Made by a program: the position numbers and the translations under genes. 64,000 nt of DNA from Clostridium kluyveri DSM 555 (GTDB taxonomy: Bacteria > Bacillota > Clostridia > Clostridiales > Clostridiaceae): the NCBI RefSeq assembly GCF_000016505.1, contig NC_009706.1:1488001-1552000 (forward strand). The letters run 5' to 3'. Positions 36,042-44,279 of this stretch are shown here, piece by piece. Within the stretch, counting starts at the first letter, position 1; each line of letters starts with the position of its first letter. The notes beneath the pieces are model-generated. The model worked only from the letters and a program-made list of their open reading frames with translations. It was not told where the DNA came from and searched no databases.

Positions 36042-36321
36042 TAAATAATCTCTCCTTTTTTAATATAGCTTAATTAAACTTTACAGTAAAAATCATTTAT
36101 AATCTATTTTATTATACAATAAAATAATCAAAAATATATGATAGAGATAGAGTTCAATATGCTATTTTAAATGGGGGTGGAAAACTATAGATTGGTTCAC
36201 AGGTAAAATATCAAAAAGAGATACCAACTGAACTTATTCTACATAGGGTAACTGCGGGATAAATGTAATAAAATTACTATATTGGACAATGCTTGACTTA
36301 TTTTGTATAATTGATTCAAAG
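36042..36321. other. Gap upstream of the folate riboswitch
   Basis: About 280 bp. Apart from the promoter at 36282-36311, no gene or strong structure is seen. Confidence 0.5.
36282..36311 (+). promoter_or_regulatory. Putative promoter of the folate riboswitch transcript
   Basis: TTGGAC (36282-36287), 18 bp, TATAAT (36306-36311). Transcription would begin around 36318, just before the aptamer. Confidence 0.6.
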
Positions 36322-36440
36322 TAGCAGAGTAAATATTATGCGTAAAGTGTTAGAGAATGGGAGGTTGTCTCTAAACGAAAAGCTTAAATACTTGTTATAT
36401 AAGATTTAAAGCTTACGATATAATATTGCTTCCGCTGTTA
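36322..36440 (+). promoter_or_regulatory. THF (tetrahydrofolate) riboswitch aptamer
   Basis: Conserved blocks of the folT-type THF riboswitch appear in order: AGAGTAAATATTATGCGTAA (36327 on), GTGTTAGAGAATGGGAGGTT with the GGGAnGT core, CTCTAAACGAA, a stem AGCTTAAA / TTTAAAGCTT, ACGATATAATATTGCTTCCGCTG (positions 36415-36437) with the GCnnCCGCT end. The closing stem pairs CAG-n-AATATTA with TAATATT-n-CTG. Hairpin GTTAGAGA / TCTCTAAAC lies inside. The next gene encodes a FolT-type transporter, the standard partner of this class. Confidence 0.9.
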
Positions 36441-36530
36441 TATTAAAGAGATCTTAATATTTATTTCTTTTCTCTTTAGTGTGGCTGCATTAAAGAGAAA
36501 AGAGGTGGTTCTGTGAAAAAATTAAATTAA
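36441..36530 (+). promoter_or_regulatory. Expression platform of the THF riboswitch
   Basis: TCTCTTTA (36471-36478) can pair either with the upstream TAAAGAGA (36444-36451) or with the downstream TAAAGAGAAAAG (36491-36502); the latter gives a perfect 12-bp hairpin with CTTTTCTCTTTA (36467-36478). There is no T-run after it; instead AGAGGTGG and a five-codon GTG ORF (36513-36530) follow. This suggests control other than simple intrinsic termination. Confidence 0.55.
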
Positions 36531-36579
36531 CTTTCTGTGTAAATTAGATTTAAATTATAACATACTGGAGGTAAAATAT

Positions 36580-37371
36580 GTGAAAAGCAGAATGAATTTA
36601 AGATTTCTTGTTATTACAGCAGTTTTTATTGCTATTGCAATTGTTTTAAGACCCTTTGCTATAACTGTGGCTGCAGGAGGTATATTAACCATGAGAATAA
36701 GCTTTGATGCCATATGTTACACAGCACCGGGACTTATTTTTGGTCCGCTATATGGGGGAATTGCAGGGGGATTGATAGATGTATTTGGATATATGATGAA
36801 ACCTATGGGTGGATATATTCCTCTGTTTACCATAACTAATATAATAGCAGGTATTTTACCTGCTGTGCTGTGGAGGATCATAAGAAATAAAAGCAATTAC
36901 AAAATTAGAAATTATTACAGTATATTTTTTATATTGCTGTTTCTAATAGGTTTTATAAATTTTATTATAATAAAATTTATGTCTAATACTACTTTAAACA
37001 GGCTATTTATGTTTTTAGGCAAAAAATCTCAATACTTTAGCTATGGATTTATGCTGATAGGTATCATAGGTATTTTAATTTTGCTTATAAATCTATTTAT
37101 TAATAAAAATTCAGCCAAGTTCTATAGTTTTATAAACAATTACTATTTTAAGATGGTAATTGTTTTAGGCATTTCGGGAATTTTTATATGTACTATAAAT
37201 ACCTATATTCTACTTATATTCACTCCAGCTCTTATAGCTAAAGGATTTATGCTCTTATGGATACCTAGAATAGTTGAAACTTTACTTATGACTGCAATTA
37301 ATTCTTATATAGTATGCATAATTCTATATTCCTATAATTTATTTTATAGTAGAGTAGTTAAAAAGGCTTAA
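36580..37371 (+). CDS. folT: Folate ECF transporter S component (FolT type) with internal insertion
   Basis: Membrane S component that binds folate and docks on the shared EcfAAT module (not encoded here). 263 aa. FolT features: LTMRISFDAICYTAPGLIFGPLYGGIAGGLIDVFGYM and GGYIPLFTITNIIAGILPAVLWR in the first half, WIPRIVETLLMTAINSYIV near the end, with the Arg of the P-x-R-I motif. Normal FolT proteins are about 160-180 aa; here about 85 residues with two extra helices (~110-190) stand between the usual helices 4 and 5. Start GTG 36580, 7 bp after GGAGGT. Expression is likely controlled by the THF riboswitch upstream. Confidence 0.85.
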   Translation: MKSRMNLRFLVITAVFIAIAIVLRPFAITVAAGGILTMRISFDAICYTAPGLIFGPLYGGIAGGLIDVFGYMMKPMGGYIPLFTITNIIAGILPAVLWRIIRNKSNYKIRNYYSIFFILLFLIGFINFIIIKFMSNTTLNRLFMFLGKKSQYFSYGFMLIGIIGILILLINLFINKNSAKFYSFINNYYFKMVIVLGISGIFICTINTYILLIFTPALIAKGFMLLWIPRIVETLLMTAINSYIVCIILYSYNLFYSRVVKKA

Positions 37372-37418
37372 AAAGAATTTAGTTTATCCGATAAATATAA
37401 ATACAATATGTAAAGTGA

Positions 37419-37458
37419 AATTTTAATATACATTATAAATATTATGTATATTAAAATT
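37419..37458. terminator. Hairpin after folT
   Basis: 15-bp perfect stem AATTTTAATATACAT (37419-37433) / ATGTATATTAAAATT (37444-37458), AT-rich, no clear T-run. Probable terminator. Confidence 0.55.
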
Positions 37459-37492
37459 AATGTAAATTAGTATATAAAAAGAGTGTATATGA

Positions 37493-37676
37493 TTGACAAA
37501 AACTTAAGTTCAGTATTATAATTACATTACTTTTACTTTAACGGACTCTGGGAATATTAGCTAATTGTAGCGTTTGTATAAAAAGGTAAATATTAATTAC
37601 GGATTATTAAAAATATGCTAACTAGAGAGACTAGAGGCTGTATTTTATTATGTATAATAAGATACAGCCTCTTTAA
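37493..37676 (+). ncRNA. Candidate small RNA or attenuated leader upstream of the MCP gene
   Basis: TTGACA (37493-37498), 18 bp, TATAAT (37517-37522) form a good promoter. About 105-145 nt downstream is a 10-bp stem GAGGCTGTAT (37634-37643) / ATACAGCCTC (37662-37671), extended by inner TTAT/ATAA pairs and followed by TTTAATATT, like a terminator. Between them there is no ORF. It could be an independent sRNA or a riboswitch-like leader of the MCP, which starts 130 bp later. No known class recognised. Confidence 0.45.
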
Positions 37677-37806
37677 TATTAACTATATCTAAAAGCTTAA
37701 CAAGATAAAGTATTTTTAAATTAAGTAACTAATGGATATATTAGTATATTTGAGTTGTTATTCATTTTGAAAAAGTTAAAATAATTTTATTGTGAGGTGA
37801 AATGTT

Positions 37807-39582
37807 ATGAAATTTTTTGAAAAAGCTAAAACGGGAACAAAATTAATCTCAGAGCTTACTAATGTCATGAAATTTTTTAAAAAATCCAAGGTGAGAACAA
37901 AATTGATTTTACAATTTACTTTGGTTGCATTGTTTATAGCAATAGTTGGTATTATATCGATATTATCTTTAAAAGCTGTGACAAATAATTCAGAGGATAT
38001 GTATAATGTTGGAATACAAAGTGTTTTTGTATCAGATAACATAAAGCAAAATCTGATACAAATTGAGAAAGACCTGTTAGAGTTAGTTTACGTAAGGGAT
38101 GCTTCCCAAAAAACATATTTAAAAAATGACATTAAGACTATGAGTTCTAAAAATGAAAAGAATATTGCAACTCTTGAAAAACTTAAAATGAGTGCAAATG
38201 AAAAACAGATGTGGTTAGATTTCACTAAACAGCATCATCAGTATATTCTAATAAGGGAGAACATTATACAGTTTGTAGACAGTAATAATCTTGATGAGGC
38301 AGTAATACAATATGAAGTTATGGAAGAAGTAAATAATAACATTTTGAAGACTTTAGATAAATGTATTAATAGTAGTATCAATAAAACAAATAATATAAAT
38401 ATAAAAAGTAATTCTATATACATAAAAAATAATATAACAATAGGTATATTAATGATAGCCTGTATATTGGCGGCAATAGCTCTTGGAATGTTTTCCTCTA
38501 GGAATATAAATAATTCTTTATCTAAAATAGAATCCTTTGCAGAAAGGCTTTCAAAATTCAATCTTTCCTTACCTATGAATGGTATAAAAGGAAATGATGA
38601 GTTTGTTAAAACTGGAAAAGCCCTTAATATTGCCCAACAAAATATAAAAAATTTGATAAAATCACTTATAGAAAATGTACAAAAAGTTAATGTATCAAAT
38701 GAAGAACTTTCTAGAGCAGTGAAAGAATTATCGTTAAATTCACAGAATATAAATAATGCAGTAAAAGATATAACATTAGGTATAGAGGAAACTACTTCTT
38801 CTTCAATGCAGATAACCGCATCTATGGAGGAAGTTGATTCAAGTGTGAGTGAACTGGCGGGAAAAGCTACTGAAGGAAGTGGCAATGCCAATAAATCCAA
38901 AGAAAGAGCTTCTGAAGTTCAAATAAAGGGTGAAAGTGCTATATTAGAAGTTAAGAACTTATATGATGAAAAGAAAGATAGAATGGTACAAGCTATTAAG
39001 GAAGGTAAGGTAGTAAGTAATATAAAAGTAATGGCAGATACCATTGCAGATATAGCAGGACAGACTAATCTTCTGGCACTTAATGCAGCTATAGAAGCTG
39101 CCCGGGCAGGAGAACAGGGAAGGGGTTTTGCAGTAGTAGCAGAAGAGGTAAGAAATTTGGCAGAACAGTCAGGTAGTGCAGTAACAAGTATAAAAGATAC
39201 TATAGTGAAAGTTCAGAAGGCATTCAAAAATCTTTCTGATAATAGTGATGAAATATTAAAATTTATAAATGAAAATGTAAATCCTAGAATGGAACAGTTT
39301 GGTGAAATGGGAAGTCAATATTATAGTGATGCCAATTTTGTGAGTAAAATGTCTGAGGAAATAGCAGCTATGTCTGAGGAACTTAATGCTACTATAAATC
39401 AAGTTAGTGAAACGGTAAATAATATGGCTGAATCTGCACAGAAGTCTTCTGAAAATACTAAATTAATAGAAGAAAGTATTCGTAAAAATACAGAATCCAT
39501 AAGACAAATAGATTTAACTACAAAGGGGCAGGAGAAACTTGCACAGGATCTTAATGAAATAATACAGAAGTTTCAAATATAA
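37807..39582 (+). CDS. Methyl-accepting chemotaxis protein
   Basis: 591 aa membrane chemoreceptor. Membrane helix 1 (~35-57), a ~150-residue four-helix-bundle extracytoplasmic sensor, helix 2 (~208-230), HAMP (~232-285), then the coiled-coil signalling domain with the hairpin [20 protein letters not shown] and [21 protein letters not shown], which binds CheA/CheW. Odd: residues 1-20 ([15 protein letters not shown]...) are repeated at 21-40 ([15 protein letters not shown]...), a 60-bp tandem duplication of the gene start. ATG 37807 has GAGGTG at 8 bp; ATG 37867 has only a weak site. No chemotaxis genes adjacent. Confidence 0.93.
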   Translation: MKFFEKAKTGTKLISELTNVMKFFKKSKVRTKLILQFTLVALFIAIVGIISILSLKAVTNNSEDMYNVGIQSVFVSDNIKQNLIQIEKDLLELVYVRDASQKTYLKNDIKTMSSKNEKNIATLEKLKMSANEKQMWLDFTKQHHQYILIRENIIQFVDSNNLDEAVIQYEVMEEVNNNILKTLDKCINSSINKTNNINIKSNSIYIKNNITIGILMIACILAAIALGMFSSRNINNSLSKIESFAERLSKFNLSLPMNGIKGNDEFVKTGKALNIAQQNIKNLIKSLIENVQKVNVSNEELSRAVKELSLNSQNINNAVKDITLGIEETTSSSMQITASMEEVDSSVSELAGKATEGSGNANKSKERASEVQIKGESAILEVKNLYDEKKDRMVQAIKEGKVVSNIKVMADTIADIAGQTNLLALNAAIEAARAGEQGRGFAVVAEEVRNLAEQSGSAVTSIKDTIVKVQKAFKNLSDNSDEILKFINENVNPRMEQFGEMGSQYYSDANFVSKMSEEIAAMSEELNATINQVSETVNNMAESAQKSSENTKLIEESIRKNTESIRQIDLTTKGQEKLAQDLNEIIQKFQI

Positions 39583-39595
39583 TTTTTATTTGAAG

Positions 39596-39647
39596 AAGGT
39601 TCAAATGCAGAAAGGTATTTCTCATAAGTAAATTTCACTTGAACCTT
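39596..39647 (+). terminator. Hairpin after the MCP gene
   Basis: 9-bp stem AAGGTTCAA (39596-39604) / TTGAACCTT (39639-39647) with a long loop; no strong T-run. Confidence 0.5.
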
Positions 39648-39692
39648 AGAAATCACTTGATTGAATGTTTAACTATATTATTATATAATTCT

Positions 39693-39725
39693 ATTAGGCT
39701 CATATAGTTAAAATATGAGCCTAAT
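39693..39725. promoter_or_regulatory. 13-bp hairpin just upstream of the FtsA-like gene
   Basis: ATTAGGCTCATAT (39693-39705) / ATATGAGCCTAAT (39713-39725), loop of seven, ending 11 bp before the ribosome binding site of the next gene. No T-run on the + strand. Possible operator, RNA stabiliser or minus-strand signal. Confidence 0.45.
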
Positions 39726-39749
39726 AAGCATAGAAAAAGAGGTAATATT

Positions 39750-41831
39750 ATGGAAATTACTAATCTTAGTTCACAAGATATAATATTTTCATTGGATATA
39801 GGAACAAGATCTGTAATAGGCACTGTAGGGATATTAAAGGATAAAAAATTCCGTGTAGTAGCAGAAAGGTGCATAGAGCATGAAGAAAGGGCAATGGTTG
39901 ATGGCCAAATACATGATGTGGCTCTTGTGGCAAATGTGGTAAATACCATAAAAAGTGAACTTGAAAAAGATTTAAATATGAAAATAAAAGATGTGGCTAT
40001 TGCCGCTGCAGGAAGATTTCTTAGAACTATAGTAGTAAAGGAAGAAATAGAAGTAGATTATACAGGAGAGATAGATAGGAATATTATAAGAAGTTTGGAA
40101 CTAACTGCGGTAAAGTCTGCCGAAAAAAAAATAAATGAAAGTGTTAAGGGAAGATTGTACTGCGTAGGGTATAGTGTAAAGAACTATTATTTAAATGGAT
40201 ATGTTATAAGTAATCTGTTAAGTCATAAAGGGAATAATGTATCCGCAGAGGTTATAGCAACCTTTCTTCCAAGGTCTGTAATAGATAGTTTATATTCTGT
40301 TATGGAAAAGGTGGGTCTTAACGTTGTAAATTTAACTTTGGAACCTATTGCCGCAATGGAAGCTGCTGTTCCACAAAATTTAAGGTTGTTGAATCTAGCT
40401 CTAATTGATATAGGAGCAGGAACTTCAGATATAGCATTAAGTAATAGGGATAGCATAAGTGCCTATGGCATGGTACCAGAGGCGGGAGATGAAATAACTG
40501 AAGTTATAGCTCAAAATTATTTAGTGGATTTTAATACTGCAGAAAGTATAAAGAGGCAGTGTGACAAGCATAAGAATATAACTTATACAGATGTGTTAGG
40601 TATAGAAAATGAAATATCATCAGAAGATGTAGTAAAACTTATAACTCCTACTGTGAAAAAAATAACAGATAAAATTGGAAGTAAAATAATAGAATTGAAC
40701 GGAGGCAAACCCCCTAATGCTATTTTTTTGGTGGGAGGTGGAGCACATACTCCTAAATTAAAAGAGTTTTTAGCTAAGGGGCTAAATATACCGCTTAAGA
40801 GAATTGCAATAAAAGGAAGAGAAGCTGTGGTGGATTGTGTTTGCACAGATAATTCCTTAGGGAGCACGGGAGTTACGGTTTTAGGCATAGCTTTAATTTG
40901 CATAAAAAGGTTAGGACATGGTTTTATTGATATAATGTTAAATGGAAAGGTGGTAAGTCTTTTTGATTCCCATAGGCATACAGTTATGGATGCAATGCTG
41001 CATGCTGGTATAAGTCCTGATGTATTGATAGCAAAAAATGGGAATAACATAAGATTTACCCTAAATGGAATAAAAAGAGTTGCTTTCGGAACGTTGGCTT
41101 CTAGTGCGGAGATAACTGTAAATGGATTTTCCAAAAGTATAGATGAGGAAGTGAAGGAAGGGGATAATATAGAAATAAAATATGCCCTTAATGGAGAAGC
41201 AGCTTCACCTAAAATTAAGGATTATATAAAAAAAATATATTCTACAAGTTTTTTTATAAATGATATAATAGAAAATTTAGAGCCTATTGCCTACATAAAT
41301 AAGAATAAGGTAAGTTTAGACAGTAATATAAATGAAGGAGATAACGTAGTAATAATTTTTCCGGAAACTTTGAGAGATTATGAAAAATATGTTTCTCTTC
41401 ATAATCAAGATAGTGAAAAATTTATGTACTATTTAAATGGAAAGGAATTGGATAAGAATTATATAATAAATGAAGGAGATAGAATTTACAGAGTACTAAA
41501 AAATCAGGAAGAAAAAGGGCAAATTACAGGTAATATAGGGGAAAATTTAATGGAGGATAAAGTACATAAGATTACAAAAGAAGATAAGGAGAATTTTCAG
41601 GAAATAAATAAAATCAAAGAAGATAATAAAAAAGAAATAACTGTTACTGTAAATGGTAAGAATATAGTACTTAAAAAGAAAAAAGAGTATATATTTGTAG
41701 ATATATTTAATTATGTGGAATTTGATTTAAGCAGGACAAGAGGAAAACTATATTTACATTTAAATGGGAACAATGCAGGATATTATGATAAGCTGTCTCA
41801 GGGAGATATAATAGAGCTTGGATGGGAATAG
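39750..41831 (+). CDS. FtsA/actin-like ATPase with C-terminal beta-grasp repeats
   Basis: 693 aa. N-terminal ~370 residues are an FtsA/PilM-type actin fold: phosphate 1 FSLDIGTRSVIGTVG, 1C-like subdomain, phosphate 2 LALIDIGAGTSDIAL, adenosine motif IFLVGGGAHTPKL. FtsA itself is ~410 aa and ends with an amphipathic helix; this protein instead continues ~310 residues with several similar units (e.g. FTLNGIKRVAFGT...ITVNGFSKSI; VTVNGKNIVLKKKK; LYLHLNGNNAGYYDKLSQGDIIELGW), each with 'NG' beta turns and GD-I endings, resembling beta-grasp/MoaD-ThiS-like folds. This long form is seen in clostridia. Role probably in cell division or envelope assembly; unproven. ATG 39750 after AGAGGT. Confidence 0.75.
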   Translation: MEITNLSSQDIIFSLDIGTRSVIGTVGILKDKKFRVVAERCIEHEERAMVDGQIHDVALVANVVNTIKSELEKDLNMKIKDVAIAAAGRFLRTIVVKEEIEVDYTGEIDRNIIRSLELTAVKSAEKKINESVKGRLYCVGYSVKNYYLNGYVISNLLSHKGNNVSAEVIATFLPRSVIDSLYSVMEKVGLNVVNLTLEPIAAMEAAVPQNLRLLNLALIDIGAGTSDIALSNRDSISAYGMVPEAGDEITEVIAQNYLVDFNTAESIKRQCDKHKNITYTDVLGIENEISSEDVVKLITPTVKKITDKIGSKIIELNGGKPPNAIFLVGGGAHTPKLKEFLAKGLNIPLKRIAIKGREAVVDCVCTDNSLGSTGVTVLGIALICIKRLGHGFIDIMLNGKVVSLFDSHRHTVMDAMLHAGISPDVLIAKNGNNIRFTLNGIKRVAFGTLASSAEITVNGFSKSIDEEVKEGDNIEIKYALNGEAASPKIKDYIKKIYSTSFFINDIIENLEPIAYINKNKVSLDSNINEGDNVVIIFPETLRDYEKYVSLHNQDSEKFMYYLNGKELDKNYIINEGDRIYRVLKNQEEKGQITGNIGENLMEDKVHKITKEDKENFQEINKIKEDNKKEITVTVNGKNIVLKKKKEYIFVDIFNYVEFDLSRTRGKLYLHLNGNNAGYYDKLSQGDIIELGWE

Positions 41832-41859
41832 AGTTTTATAAATAATTGGAGGTAGGAAT

Positions 41860-43032
41860 ATGGCTAGAGATTTTTTTAATATGGCACAGTCTATAAAGAA
41901 AGAATTAATTGATATAAGAAGAGATCTTCATAGGCATCCTGAACTAGGGTATGAAGAGGAAAGAACTTCTTTTAAAATAAAAGAATTCTTAAAAAAAATA
42001 GGTATAGAATATATGGAAACTGCTGGTACAGGGGTTTGTGGAATAATAAGGGGAAAAGGAAATAAAACTATAGGTATAAGGGCTGATATAGATGCACTTC
42101 CTCTGGAAGATCATAAAAACTGCAGCTATTCTTCTAAAGTAAAAGGAAAGATGCATGCCTGCGGTCATGATGCACATACCACTATACTTTTAGGAACAGC
42201 TAAAGTTTTAAATAGCGTAAAGGACGAATTGAAAGGAACAGTAAAGTTGTTTTTTGAACCTGCGGAGGAAACCACTGGAGGAGCTAAGCTGATGGTAAAG
42301 GAAGGGGCACTTGAAAATCCCAGAGTAGATAGGGTGATAGGACTTCATGTGGATGAAAATATAGAAGTAGGAAATATAGGTGTAAAATTGGGGGTGGTAA
42401 ATGCAGCTTCTAATCCATTTACCATAAAAATTAAAGGAGTGGGAGCCCATGGTGCAAGACCCCACATGGGAGTCGATCCCATAGTTATAAGCAGCCATGT
42501 AATATTAGCACTTCAACAAATTGTAAGCAGAGAACTTCCTCCAACTGATGCGGCAGTTATTACAGTAGGATCCATACATGGAGGAACTGCTCAAAATATA
42601 ATACCAGAAGAAGTTGTAATAGCTGGTACCATGAGGACTATGAGAACTGAACATAGGGAATATGTTAAAGAAAGACTCAGGGAGATAACCTTTGGTGTTG
42701 TAAACTCTATGAGAGGAAAGTATGAAATAGATATAGAAGAGAGCTATCCTTGTCTGTATAATGATGATGATGTAATTAAAGATATTTTAAAGGCAGCTTA
42801 TAAGGAAATAGGAGAAGAACATGTAAAAATGCTGGAAAGTCCAAGTATGGGTGTGGAGAGTTTCGCTTATTTTTCTATGGAAAGGCCTTCTGCATTTTAT
42901 TATTTAGGTTGTAGAAATGAAAGTAAAAATATAATATATCCAGCTCATGGAAGCCTATTTGATATAGATGAAGATTGCCTTCCTATTGGAGTTTCCATAC
43001 AGTGCAGGGCAGCTTATGATTTTTTGAAATAA
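41860..43032 (+). CDS. M20-family amidohydrolase (N-acyl-amino acid or hippurate hydrolase type)
   Basis: 390 aa dinuclear metallopeptidase-family enzyme. Seen: RRDLHRHPELGYEE, IRADIDALPLED with metal Asp, HACGHDAHTTILLGTA, FEPAEETTGGAKLM with catalytic Glu, the dimer domain GVGAHGARPHMGVDPI, and a C-terminal metal His region (YPAHGSLFDIDED). It cleaves N-acyl amino acids or related amides in the cytosol. Follows the FtsA-like gene by 28 bp, so possibly co-transcribed. ATG 41860 after GGAGGTAGG. Confidence 0.92.
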   Translation: MARDFFNMAQSIKKELIDIRRDLHRHPELGYEEERTSFKIKEFLKKIGIEYMETAGTGVCGIIRGKGNKTIGIRADIDALPLEDHKNCSYSSKVKGKMHACGHDAHTTILLGTAKVLNSVKDELKGTVKLFFEPAEETTGGAKLMVKEGALENPRVDRVIGLHVDENIEVGNIGVKLGVVNAASNPFTIKIKGVGAHGARPHMGVDPIVISSHVILALQQIVSRELPPTDAAVITVGSIHGGTAQNIIPEEVVIAGTMRTMRTEHREYVKERLREITFGVVNSMRGKYEIDIEESYPCLYNDDDVIKDILKAAYKEIGEEHVKMLESPSMGVESFAYFSMERPSAFYYLGCRNESKNIIYPAHGSLFDIDEDCLPIGVSIQCRAAYDFLK

Positions 43033-43077
43033 GTGGTATTGTTAATATGGTCAAATAGTATATTGGATAAATTATGC

Positions 43078-43125
43078 CTAAAGTTTTCATTGCAGATATG
43101 ATTAAACTTTAGGTATATTTTTAAA
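43078..43125. terminator. Terminator after the M20 gene, copy 2 of a repeated hairpin
   Basis: CCTAAAGTTTTCATT at the left and AAACTTTAGGTATATTTTTAAA (arms up to 13 bp) at the right; arms, left flank TTTTCATT and tail equal those of the hairpin after kdpC (34257-34312), but the loop differs. Confidence 0.75.
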
Positions 43126-43276
43126 AAAATCTATCTGAAGGTATTCTTACATTACATATGAATTTTGATATAATAAATTTTATATATTGCTTTATGCAAT
43201 AATAGTATTATATAATTAAATATTGTTGGTATAAAGTTTCAAAATAAAAAATATTTAAGATACCAGGAGAGATAAA

Positions 43277-44236
43277 ATGAAAGTAGAAATAGGAAGTAAT
43301 GAATCAGGTCAGCGATTGGATAAATTTTTAAGAAAATGGCTTCGGGATGTACCTATAAGCGGCATATATAAGGCTATAAGAAAAGGCGATATTAAAGTAA
43401 ATGGAAAAAAGACTAAAGAGAAGTATTTTCTTATGGATAAGGATATAGTAGAAGCTCAATATATAATTTCCAAGGGGAAAAGTTTTGAGTTTAATAAGGT
43501 AAACAGTAATTTTTTGAAGATAACCTATGAAGATGAAAATATGATTCTGGTGGAAAAGTGGCCGGGAGTGTTAGTGCATTCAGATAAAAAGACTGATGAT
43601 GTGACTTTAACAGATTATGTATTATCTTATTTATATGACAAGGGAGATTTTAAACCGGAAACAGAAGTTACATTTACTCCTTCTCCCTGTAATAGGCTGG
43701 ATAGAAATACTTCAGGTATAGTAATATATGGAAAAAACTATGAGTCGTTGAAATTGTTAAATGAAATAATAAGAGAGAGAAATATAAGAAAATATTACCA
43801 GGCGTTGGTGAAGGGAAGAATAAATGAAGGTATTTATGAAGGATATATATTAAAAGATAGAAAAAATAATATTTCAAATGTATATGATTCACCTAAAAAG
43901 AATACTAAAAAGATATCTATGGATGTAAAAGTTCTTCATACCTGCGGTACTTATTCTTTAGCGGAATTAGAGCTAATTACAGGTAGAAGTCATCAGTTGA
44001 GGACCCATTTAGCACATTTAGGAAATCCCATAATAGGAGATACTAAATACGGCATATCTAAAATAAATAGTTTTTTTTATAACAAGTATGGTTTAACCTA
44101 TCAGTATTTATACGCCTATAAGGTAATTTTTAAGGATTGTAATGGAAAGTTAAGTTATATGAATAACAAAACTATATCAGAAAAGCTTCCACCTATATTT
44201 AAAAAGATAAAAAATGATATATTTAATAAATTTTAA
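43277..44236 (+). CDS. RluA-family 23S rRNA pseudouridine synthase
   Basis: 319 aa. N-terminal S4 RNA-binding domain (~1-60: GQRLDKFLRKWL...GDIKVNGKKTKEKY), then the catalytic domain with motif II as NRLDRNTSGIVIYGK, where the Asp is the nucleophile (the usual first residue is His), YQALVKG and GRSHQLRTHLAHLGNPIIGDTKYG. This is the RluC/RluD type, acting on the large ribosomal RNA. ATG 43277 after AGGAGAG. Confidence 0.93.
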   Translation: MKVEIGSNESGQRLDKFLRKWLRDVPISGIYKAIRKGDIKVNGKKTKEKYFLMDKDIVEAQYIISKGKSFEFNKVNSNFLKITYEDENMILVEKWPGVLVHSDKKTDDVTLTDYVLSYLYDKGDFKPETEVTFTPSPCNRLDRNTSGIVIYGKNYESLKLLNEIIRERNIRKYYQALVKGRINEGIYEGYILKDRKNNISNVYDSPKKNTKKISMDVKVLHTCGTYSLAELELITGRSHQLRTHLAHLGNPIIGDTKYGISKINSFFYNKYGLTYQYLYAYKVIFKDCNGKLSYMNNKTISEKLPPIFKKIKNDIFNKF

Positions 44237-44279
44237 ATATTTATTGTTTTGCAAGTTTTTTGACAGGGAGTTTTAAATT

